Of a stretch of DNA of 64,000 nt, positions 24,801 through 38,097 are shown piece by piece. The first letter of the stretch is position 1, and each line of letters starts with the position of its first letter. This DNA comes from Dipetalonema caudispina. Taxonomy: Eukaryota; Nematoda; Chromadorea; Rhabditida; Onchocercidae. The notes beneath the pieces are model-generated. The model did not search any database, had not been told where the DNA came from, and saw nothing but the letters and a program-made list of their open reading frames with translations. The translations under genes were made by a program, and so were the position numbers. The stretch spans positions 62,001 through 126,000 of the forward strand of contig JABVXV010000136.1 in assembly GCA_013365325.1 (NCBI GenBank), given 5' to 3'.

Positions 24801-26499
24801 AGGATCGAAGTTCTGTATAATATTCGCGAAAATGGACTTCTTAAGAAACTTGTGAGCTGATATATAAATAAATGTTGATTCTTGGAATTCTAAAAAAGTC
24901 TGAAAGTTAACATTGCTCTAAAATCATTTCTCGTTAATGACAACTTTTGAATCTTTCATTTCTAAGTCTTTGAATTTTCAAATTATATTATTTTTTTTTA
25001 TTTTTATTGAAACTAATAGATTTTCGATTCTTGCAATCTTTCAAATATCTCAAAGTTTTGGATTTCTGTTTCATTTCTCAAGGCGTCAAATTTTTAATTT
25101 TGAATTTCAAGTTTTGAAATTTTGTGTTTTCTGATGATTTCAATTTTTTCGGATTTTTTAGTTTTGGTGCTTTGCTTCAGTTTTTTGCAACTCTCTTCTG
25201 AATTTTTGTGATTTTGCACAAATATTTAAATTTTTGAATTTTTTCCTTGTATTTTTGAATCTTTGATTTTTATCTTCATATTCCTTGAGTGCTGCAATTT
25301 TTCAAATTCTTTGATTTTTAGAATTTCTTTAATTTTAAAATTTCATTGGTGAATTTTTCGTTTTTGTGTTTTTTTGGATTTTTGGAATTCTTGAATTTTT
25401 ATATTTTGCTTGCAAACTCTACAAATCCTTTAATTTTTAAAATTTTTTTTAGATCAGGCTCAGATTTGATAAAAGTATTGTTAAGGTAAAATCTGTTCTT
25501 TTGCATTTAATTAAAAATGTTAGTTAGATATATTTGAGATTCAATTTACGAAAAATTTTCCTTTTAATGATTTCATTTAGCTCAATTAAACAGTGTTCAA
25601 TGACAACCATTTTGATGACATTGATAGAACTAGCCGAAATATTTATGTAGTCGATAAAGTTTTGCTTGTTTTTAAACAATTACAACTTTTAATACAATAA
25701 TAAAAAGTAAAATTCACTTAAACGAAATTAGTCAAATGTTGATTAAAACAATTTTTAAGTCTGCTTTTGTCAATTTCGACAAAATTGAAAAATTAATACG
25801 TATATTTATTTCACAATTAATCAGTTCAAAAGTAATCTGCTTAGCAGTTTAGATACGATACTGTATGTATGATACAAATGATATGCCAATAATCGTATTA
25901 TAAATGATATTTATGAAAAATTGAATACAAACCATAAATTATTTAATAATCCCCAAAAGCTTTATAAAGGATCATAGAAAATTTTTTTTAACATACCGTA
26001 ATATTTTCATTCAAAAAATTTTTTATTTTCCGCGACATTTTAATCTCTTTGTTTGTGATACTCTATATATTTTTAATTTTAATCAGCAAAGTTAAATTAA
26101 AATAGAAAATGTTTAATAACAAATACTTGATAAGATTACTTTTTGATTTTGATACATTGAAATGAAAATTTGCTTTTGATATAAAGAAAAAAAAATGATA
26201 TAATAGATGAAAAGAAAATAAAGATTGAAATAAATAAAGTAATTATTATTGAGATTCATTTATTTTTATTTGCATATACGTAAGTAAAATTAATTAAATT
26301 AGCATCAATATTACAACAATTCAAGTTACATAATATAGTTTGATATTATAATTTGAAATTCGTGATGAATGGAAATGATATTTTTGCTTCGCTCTATATA
26401 TTATAATGTTTATGTTGAATATTTCAAAAAAAGTTTACAGGGAAAGAGCAATATTTGTAATCATCTTTTTGCAATTCTTCTAAAATAAACAGTAGAACG
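21860..26499. other. Gene-poor AT-rich region
   Basis: About 4.6 kb without a supported exon. It includes a diverged direct repeat pair (24285-24513) and, from about 24910 to 25450, a tract strongly enriched on the plus strand in T-rich words such as TTTTTGAATTTT and TTTGATTTTT, which looks like an old, decayed simple repeat. Confidence 0.5.
24285..24513 (+). repeat. Direct repeat pair of about 45 bases
   Basis: Two near-identical copies, 24285-24329 and 24466-24513, each starting TCGCAATTGTTTTCATTCAT, followed by a TAATGTTACCC block and a T run. They differ at one internal base and in T-run length, and are separated by about 135 bases. Confidence 0.85.
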
Positions 26500-26632
26500 A
26501 TGCACTGTTGGAAAGTTATCATAGAATTATTTGGTGGATTCAGTATTTGTTATTTAATTTTTTTCGCTAATGAATTCAATGGAATTACTGCTTCAGGCAG
26601 TAATTATCCAAATCCAAATGAATATGCAAGAA
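26500..26632 (+). CDS. Candidate first exon with signal peptide (unassigned)
   Basis: An ATG opens 44 codons plus one base ending at a strong donor (GTAAGT). The peptide begins MHCWKVIIELF and has a hydrophobic stretch (FSICYLIFFA) followed by a small-residue and polar region (NGITASGSNYPNPNEYAR), as expected of a secreted or type I precursor. Its exit phase (1) matches the next exon at 27444-27515 only in a frame that stops shortly inside the following exon, so its connection to the small gene downstream is unresolved. It may be an alternative 5' exon, a separate short gene or a relic. Confidence 0.4.
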
Positions 26633-27446
26633 GTAAGTAAAATTTAAAATTTGTATACTGGTAAAATTTAAAATGAGGAAATTTTCTTCCATTAATCAAA
26701 TTCTTCCACAATTATTTCTATTAAATGCAAGTAACAAATGGAGTTCTTCAGAGAGCTTCACCGGAAGGAATAATGCGATAGAGTCGGAATCAACCACAAC
26801 AACAACAACAACAATTACACCGATCGATATTAATAGAAAAGCAATATATTTTATCTTAATATAAGAATGGTATTTGATAGGGTAGTTTGTAATTCTTCAA
26901 TGTCTTCCAAAAATTTTTACCAAAATGTTGACATTACTATAAGATCCACCAGAACCATTATTAATAATCATAAATGAAAAATGATATACATTTATCTTTT
27001 CTGAAAAATATTCCCATTGATAAATGGGAAATAATAGTGGTAATCATTACAAAGAGAATAAAACATATTATCTCATTCAAGTGAATAAATTTGAAAAAAT
27101 TCTTTCAATTTTCTTCAATGCCAAAATTTATTTCATTTTACTACGTCTCTAAGATGCACTGTGAATAAAAAAAAAACTTATTAGATAAAACTTTCACGAA
27201 ATGAAATCCTAATTGAAATTAAATTAGATTATACTGAAAATTATTTGAGTATATTATCTCTTTTTAAAGATAAACTTTTGCATATTGAAGAATAGTTTAG
27301 TTTACGGTATATTTTTTTTCAAAAAGTTAGAGAAATTAAGAAGTTGCATTATTAATTTTAGTAATAAAATTTCACAGTAGAGTTATTTATCAATTCAGCA
27401 GAATATTTCAAGAGATAATATCATAATAATAAAATATATTTAGCTA

Positions 27447-28255
27447 ATGAAAATATTGGCTTCTCTAAAATTGTTGCATTCCAACTGTATGACCCAACAA
27501 CGAATCATTCAGGAAGTAAGTCAGGATTTATGATTGTAACTATTTCAGGTTATTTAACAAACAATGTTTTAAAAACATTAAATTATTTGGGAGACAATCT
27601 TTCAACATTTAAAAATACAATTATCAATTTCAGTTTTGAAAATTTTGAAAAAATTTCTGAAAAATCTATTGAATTTTTATTGTATCAAAAAAATAACAAG
27701 AATAATTTTCCACATTTTACAGATCGAAAAAGATAAAGTCGAAAGAAGTTCATTACTGAAATATATAGAACTTTCTGGTGAATTTTTGCATCAAGAATTG
27801 CTCGATTCAATGCCTGAAGGAGCCTTTGTAAGTCACTAATTAAATTATTAACGGTAATAATTGATCATATAAAATACATCAAATTCAAAACGTTTATTCG
27901 TAAGTAAGATCTCCGAAATTCTTTGTCATAATACCGGTGGCAATTTTTCGTGTTTCTTCAAAAAAAAAAAAAACAAGATATAACCAGTGTTTAATTTCAT
28001 TTCATTATAATTATAATCATTAGAAGATATACGAATTTAGTGCATAATTAAGTGCTATCATGAAGGAAGAAATTAAAAGTGCCATAAAATATCATAAATT
28101 ATGTATAGTTATGGGATTCATAAAAGTATGCAAAAATCATAATTCAGCTTTCTGATCGTTTATTTGTGATGGAGGACAAGAGCAAACTTATACTTGCAAA
28201 ATTCATTTGGAACAATTTCATGAAAGAATGTGATGAAACAGAAGGAATGGATTAA
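27447..28255 (+). CDS. Small three-exon gene, about 93 aa, function unknown
   Basis: Exons 27447-27515, 27723-27827 and 28148-28255 join in phase 0 throughout, with good donors (GTAAGT) and acceptors (TTACAG, TTCAG). The protein begins MKILASLKLL, continues with a charged, probably helical middle (LLKYIELSGEFLHQELLDS) and ends with an acidic tail (CDETEGMD). The first ATG lies three bases after a TTTAG acceptor, the usual position of a nematode spliced-leader acceptor, so it may be a true 5' end; otherwise exon 1 is internal. I do not recognise the family. It has two Cys and no clear membrane segment. The two later exons have clear coding character; exon 1 is less sure because a second frame through it is also open. 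Confidence 0.5.
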
Positions 28256-29604
28256 ATTTCCAACTACATTGCTACGAACTTAAACAAAATGATTGAAATG
28301 TTTTTAAATTTAATTTACACAATTGTGAACAATGTCTCAGAAGCCTAAATATATATTTTGGCATTTGAAAATGTCGCAATGAATCATATTTTATTACTTC
28401 AAGTCAAACAAAAGTTTCAGAAGTCTAAATTAACTCAAATTATAGTAATACGAAAAATGATGTATAGTTTGTGCCGGAAGAATCGCTTTCTGATTTTGAT
28501 GTATTGAAGTGAAAATTTATTTTTGACATTGTTTATCAAAAAGTGTTATGATAGTTGTTAAGAAAATAAAGACTGAAATAATTGGAGTAATTACTAATGA
28601 ATGAATCATTTATTTCCACTCACATACGTAGATTCCTACATAATTGAATTAACAATAGTATTATCAGTCATCCAGTTCCTTTATCATTGATTCCAAATTA
28701 GTGATAACCGGATGATAGAAAAGCCTGAGTAGTAACATCCCTATTAATTTTCACTTAATGAATTAAAAAAGAATTCAATGCATGCATCAGTATCATTTTA
28801 AGGAATGTGATCTGATAGCATTAATGATGACGATAAGTAATGGTGTGTGAAATCTTGATCTAATGAAGCTCATTTTGGAACATGCAAAAATATTTCGTTG
28901 ATTTGTTTACAGGAATCCAATAAGATGTTTTTTCCCTCAAAATTATCATAATGATTTTTGAAATGCCTTTTTATATTTATTAAAATTGGTGAAAAAAAAA
29001 AAAAAAAAAAAAAAGACAATATGTCTGAATACTTCTATGAATTATGTCACACACCATAATTGCATTATTTTACATGAAATCAAAATCATGAATGTGAAAT
29101 GAAATGAACTGATAGCCAATTCTTTCGTGTGTAAAGCCCAATTGAGGAAGAATGAAAATTTCTTGAAATCACAGAATCCTTCTAGAATTTCATTCTTATC
29201 ATTATTATCAGTAAAATTGCAAAAAGTTAAATAATAAAGCATTTGTGTAAACCAAATTATTCATTCAAAATCAAATGATTTCACGGAACACTACCAATAG
29301 TAACTTTATTAGATGTACTACTAATGAACCAAAATAAATCCTTTTTCATTTTGCAAAATGGACGAACACCTGACAATATTCATTTAGAAAAAGCTAATTT
29401 CTGGATAGGATAGAAAGTTTTAATTATTGAAGTTCTTATACTTCATATTCTTCAACTGATATTTAATCCCTTTCTCTTTTCGTCTTTCTCTTTTGCTAAA
29501 TCGTAGTAAATGACAGCAGTAAATGAGATGACCATAGCATAGTGGACCACCAGCAAAGGTCGTACTACTTTTACTACCTCTTCTAGCTGTCTATGGCCAA
29601 AACA

Positions 29605-29635
<31 letters not shown>

Positions 29636-30148
29636 ATATGTATATGTGTATGCAAAGGCCATATACGGGTCGATACCGATGAGCGTAGCAAAAGCATTAG
29701 CTGATATTAGTGGAAAAAGTGTTTTCCCTTCTCTTCTTTTCATTCGTCGCGGTCTATTAGTCGTATTTCCATAGCTGTTATAGATTTGATAAGCGATTAA
29801 GGAACCCTTCTTCCAGCAGCTAACCATTCGCTCAGCTCAAGATCCATGTCCAATTGCTGATTTACTATACCGAAACGGATGGCACGAGATGGATCGAAGA
29901 ACGACGAAGATGACGACGATAATATTCTCATCGTATAACATCCTCATCCAATTCTTTCCACTCATTTTCCTCTTCATATTCATCAATTGAACCATTCGAC
30001 TAGTTGTTTGCTCATTTAAAATCGTTTTTCTTTTTTTTTTTTTATCTCCAATCAAATGAAAAGATAAAAAAAAGGAACGAAAAAATACGACCAAATTGGA
30101 GAAAAAAAAAACGCATATTTCCATCCTCATCCACTTTTTTTTCAATAA
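28256..30148. other. Intergenic region upstream of the kinase locus
   Basis: No supported exon. There is a long A run near 28990, and a TG/TA microsatellite at about 29607-29653 that gives a false His/Thr-rich frame on the minus strand. From about 29450 to 30150 the sequence becomes less AT-rich, which may mark the promoter or 5' untranslated region of the kinase gene. Confidence 0.45.
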
Positions 30149-30370
30149 ATGGCGAAAATAAACAATCGTAGAAACGGAAGAAGAAACAGCGACATATTAC
30201 TATTATTTACGAAGTGTAAACCTAAAACACTTCCATTTCCCAAATTTTTATCATCAAATTATCCGAAACGAAACGAAGAAGTAAAGGAATCTATCGAAAA
30301 GCTTCATCATCAATCATCTAATTCTCGTCTTCCATGGAGCAAACAATATCCTTACATCAACGGATACGAG
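30149..30370 (+). CDS. Candidate 5' exon near the MKK7-like kinase gene
   Basis: An ATG opens 74 codons ending in phase 0 at a GTTAGG donor. The peptide is basic and polar (begins MAKINNRRNGRRNSD, ends QYPYINGYE), with no recognised domain. It is placed as a first exon of the kinase gene would be, but its end phase does not fit the long frame of the next exon at 31533. In phase 0 that exon reads NLNVEYDDGSR and then stops, or ends at its internal donor. So either an intervening exon exists, or this belongs to a short alternative product. The assignment is an inference. Confidence 0.35.
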
Positions 30371-31539
30371 GTTAGGCAAATTTTCCTTTGATATGGATGA
30401 TTCGAGAAAATTGATCATGGCTAATATTTCCCTTTAACAACATTACTATTAGCGTTCCCTTCCATCCGAATTTTTTTATTTAATTGAAAAAAAGAAGCGA
30501 AACAAAACAAAATAGACAGATAATATTGCAAAATTGATATGGAAAAGAAATGAAGAGGAAGTGTACATCGACAGTTTGTCGAATTAACATAATCTTACGC
30601 AATTCATCAGTTTCCTTTAGCACTCCGCAATACTTCGGTTATAATTTCACTTTCCGGAATGCTTTCCTTATAGTTTGATTTTCCCGAAAATGTATAACGT
30701 TACTGCTACCGTTATCCAGGACAAAAATTTCAAATTCCTTGAAATGTATCAATACCAAACAGTTAAATAAACTTCAATGGATACTGTATACCTCCAAACT
30801 CATAATTTGCTAATAGAAACTTAGCACCCAAGATAATACACAGCATTATGCTTGTTTTAACATTAGTGTTTCCAATGGTTGCTTATTAAATAAACCTGAC
30901 CGGACATCGTATTCCGTTTACCGTAACACTACCACCACATCCGACAGACAGCAATTAGACGGAATCGCCTCGATTATTTGATACTTCGCAATTTGAACAC
31001 TAACCTCTTATTGTTTAACTCCGAGAAATTGCTAAGTTTCAATATTTTCCTCTATTTCACACATTCTCTCTCTTATTAACTGATTACAATGGACTCTTTT
31101 CATGTTTGTATTATCTCTTGTCAACTTTTAACTTCCATTATGTCTCTCTTTCTCTCTTCATCTCTGTCGTCTTCAATCAAACATACTGTTTCAAAAATCT
31201 TTTCAGTCTTTTCTGAGTATTTCACTTTTCAATTTTTGACTCTTTTTCCTTTCTTTCAATTGCTAATTTAAATATTTTAGAATGTTTTGAAAAGCTTTTC
31301 ACTCTTTTTTTCCCTTTCATCTTTGACACAAGTATTTCACTACAATCTATAACATTTTCTTTGAAATATGTCATTTGTTCAATTTAATTTAATAATTTTA
31401 ACTAAAGTAAAATCATTCTAAGATTATCATACCATCCATTGTACTATCACAACGGAATCTCTCTTTACCCTCCGTAAGTTAAAAGTCATACATTAATCAT
31501 ATAATGTATTGACAATATTAATCATTTTGCAGAATTTGA

Positions 31540-34687
<3,148 letters not shown>

Positions 34688-36360
34688 TAATGAGTTTTTT
34701 TTTTGTGTATTATCATAGATCGGAATCCAGGGAAATTCTTCCGGAAAGCTTCAAATCATTATGATGATTTATTGAAAAGTACTGACATAAAGTTATGAAT
34801 GTTGTTGCTTAGGACAAAAATGTTAAATATAAAACATTATAACTCCATGATGTCCATAACAGAAATTTTAATTCGTTTTTGAATTTTTCGAAATCCAATC
34901 AGTTACTGCTATAATATCAATAATGTACATATTTATTTGTTCAAACTTTTATCAATAATTTTTTTATTTGGCATATTTTTTTATTTTGAAGTTGGTTCGG
35001 TAAGATTTTATCAAACTTTGTTAAATTAGGGTCAACACGTAATTCTCCGTCTTAGCTTATGCTTTACAAAGTTCAGGCTTTGTCTCTTGTTTTCTTCTTC
35101 TATGCTATTATCCAATCAAAAAAATGTATGTCTTCTAAAAATAATCTTTTTGAGGACTTCTAAAAATTTCCCAGGTATTTATATTCAGTGTAATTATTTT
35201 TGCTCCAAAAAATATCACATTGTTGTTGCGTGCTTCTATTCAGCAATCTTTATAAATTTAATTATCTCTAATAATTGAGAATGGTAAATAGTAGTTTGGT
35301 GATACTGTCGATTTTGCTTGCTCATTTACTGTAAAAAGTTTCCCGGTGAGGATGTAACTCCTTTCTTGAGTTGGTTCGCGTATCAATTTCTTGAGGATAA
35401 GAATATATCTGATTATTGAGCTTTTTGGTAGATAGTTCTATCCTTGCTGGGTGACTTCCCGATTTGTTTCAGACTTGTAATGATATATTACACGTAATAT
35501 ATCACTACAAATTGTACTGGTAGTTCAGATAAGGTATTCAGAAAGATGAAATAGAAGAAAAAGAGAAGTTATTTGTTAAAAAAAAAAAACCTCTCGGGTT
35601 GCTGGTCTGTTTAATATACCTGTTCAATTTTCATGCTAGTTGTTCATTACTGTGCAAATGATTTTTTTGCGCCTTGTATTAATATTTGTTTATTTGCTCT
35701 TCATCTATTTTCTGCCAATTTCTCAAAAAAAAAAAAAAAAAGTATTTAATAATATATTATCATTGAAAAATTGTTTGTTTCTTACACCTGAATTTTTATG
35801 TATAAAGTACAAAAAATCAAACTGTTCTCGACCTTAAACTTAGAAAAATCCTTTTTTCTTGTTCATATTCCACTGGTTCAGTTCAGTTCGATATGCAATT
35901 TTTGAAATTCTAATTTATGGAGAAGGAATCTACTTGTAAAAGCTGACTCAAGTATTTTTTATGTTCCTTTCGTCGATCACGATTTCAACTCAAAGTTCAC
36001 ATTTAATAACCTTTTGGGTTTTTACAATCCCAGGTGGAATTTCGATTCTTTCTGCATTCGTATTGTCGAATTTATTTTTCAATTCAGCATCTGTTTGAGA
36101 AATTTTCATTCTAATTGTTACTGTTTAAAAAAAGAAAAAGATAAGAAGGAAACTATGGACCATTATTTATATCCATTATTCATTCGAACAAACTGCTCTC
36201 ATACCATTCAATTGATGAATCAGTAAAGCTTCAAGCTTCAACCTTCAAAGTTTGTTACCACCACTGTTGTCAACTCTTTTTTTACCCATCATAAAACATA
36301 AAGCAAATTTCTCAAATTACATTATTAGTTTAATTATTATTACTTTGTATTTCTTTTCAG
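34688..36360. other. Intergenic region downstream of the kinase gene
   Basis: No exon could be supported in this 1.7 kb. It contains the kinase 3' untranslated region, A runs, and an inverted repeat at 35475-35510 (listed separately). Upstream exons of the CUE-domain gene may lie here but were not recognised. Confidence 0.45.
35475..35510. repeat. Inverted repeat with 17-base arms
   Basis: Arms TTGTAATGATATATTAC and GTAATATATCACTACAA pair at 16 of 17 positions around a two-base centre. This is too close for a stable RNA hairpin loop, so it is more like a DNA palindrome. No terminal duplications were noticed. Confidence 0.75.
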
Positions 36361-37645
36361 CAGGATCAAAGAAGTAGGAAGGAAATTAATTACAAGCTTA
36401 TCATATCATTGTTTATGACTAATATGGTATCTTAATTCTTTTTCTTTACTTCTTTATTTCATCAAGGAAATTCTATAATGTGCATGGCATATAAATAGCT
36501 GTCAAATTTGACTAATTTATAATCAAATTTTAGTAATGAAAATAATCATCAGTAATTTTCAGCAATTGATAATCAAATTTGAATAATAACTGCAGTTACT
36601 TTATGCTTTTGTTAATTAGCATATTTCAGATTTGTATTGAATGAAGTGAGCATTGATACTGATAGTGATCATTTGGATTGGTAGTTTTGGTGCTAAGCTG
36701 CAAATATGTTTTCCATAGAATGGAAAATTTCGCAGATACGTGTAAGTTTCAATTGATTATCAATGATAGCATGTTTTGTTGTATACTATAAAACGTCATA
36801 ATTAATTGCGACATTCGCATTCTTCTTTAGCATTCAGATCTGATGTAGTATTTAAAAATCAGTTACGGCATATTTATTAGTATTATCAAACGTGACTGTT
36901 TACAAAACAAAATATTTCAATTTGACATTTCAACATTTAACTTTATTAGAAATTAGTTACAGTAGAATTAATACTATTATCAGCCTCGATATGCTTATAC
37001 AGGTTGTTAGTTTTTCACTATAATTTGCAGAATTTCATTGTACTAATGAGGATATTGTATCCAGGAATTATCTACTTTTAAATGTTTGTAAGGGAATAAT
37101 TTGTTTTTTCATTCCTCAATATATTTATTATCTCTGTATCACATTTTATAACTATTTGAAATCTACCAATAAATGTCGTAGGAACTAAAAGAGAGGAGAA
37201 AGGAAGTAAAATTGTGTTCATTATTTTCTTAGTTAATGAGTTATCCTTCTTCCCAACTTTTTTGAATACAGTCAGAAAATTGGCTTATTACTTAAGTGAA
37301 TAATTATTTCAATATAGTAACAATATAAAGTAAATAAACGTTATCAGTTGCAATTTTTAGGATATGTTTCCATGCTTAACTGTCGAGCAAGTTCGACTTT
37401 TGCTAAGGAAAACAAATGGAAACATTGATGATGCAGCTGAAATGGCATTCGAATTACTGAACGACACACCGACTACATCAAACTCTTCACCGATGAAACA
37501 ATCCGTGGTCGGAGAGTACAGAGGGTCAGCCACACAGAATCAGTTTATGATAGCGCCATCATTATCTTCAGAACCAATCCGGAACGGAATGATAAGTGAA
37601 AGCTGCTTAGATGAAGAAAATTCGATAGAAGGGGAGCAAAAGTGA
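36361..37645 (+). CDS. CUE-domain protein, 3' part
   Basis: Two phase-0 exons are seen: 36361-36426 after a TTTTCAG acceptor, and 37361-37645, which ends in TGA. The second exon starts DMFPCLTVEQVRLLL and continues with GNIDDAAEMAFELL, the Met-Phe-Pro and di-Leu-like pattern of a CUE domain, a three-helix ubiquitin-binding module of about 40 residues. After it comes a Ser/Thr-rich and acidic tail of about 50 residues. The N-terminal part and start codon were not found: the first exon seen opens with Gln and has internal Met codons that could serve only for a very short protein. The phases of the kinase exon at 33974-34231 would also permit splicing into 36361, but a kinase-CUE fusion is not expected for MKK7 proteins, so I treat this as a separate gene. 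Confidence 0.65.
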
Positions 37646-38097
37646 TTTTTCTTTTGTTCATGTTTATTTGAAATTTAAAATTACCGTTTGAACATCATGA
37701 AGGACTAAATACATATTAATACAGTTCATTCGAAAGATGAATTGCATTGTGTCAACTGTTTGCTGCATTTATTCGATGCTTAGGTTATTGGTTATTAGCA
37801 ATTCAGATGTGGAGTTTAAATTTTAGCTGTCAGCTTGTATATAATTATTTATACACCTAAATTAATGAGTTAATTAATCGGAATAATTTGGCGGTTGGCA
37901 TCGCAAGCTGCTTTCAGGAGATCAATGTCGGCCGCATCTGTCATACCTCTTTAAAAAGATGGGACAAGATCTGGTAGTCTTAATGCTACTGCTAGTTGTT
38001 CATTTCCGATCTTTCCGAATTTAGTGTTTCAGCTCTCTTTGTTATTATTGCAATTATTTTGTGAAATTACAGGGTTGTTGCAGTGAGTTTGAAATTT
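37646..38097. other. Short intergenic space between CUE-domain gene and RdRP gene
   Basis: About 450 bases between the stop of the CUE-domain gene and the polymerase start codon. A TTGTTGCAG acceptor-like site ends about 17 bases before the polymerase ATG and could be a spliced-leader acceptor. No clear polyadenylation signal was fixed. Confidence 0.5.

Noticed and set aside
29452..30145. Several overlapping minus-strand frames upstream of the kinase gene
   Set aside because: They come from a TG/TA microsatellite and purine-rich tracts, have Lys/Arg or His/Thr low-complexity sequence, and overlap each other in different frames.
31089..31271. Plus-strand Ser/Phe-rich frame between kinase exon candidates
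   Set aside because: The composition is that of CT-rich spacer. The phases do not help link 30370 to 31533.
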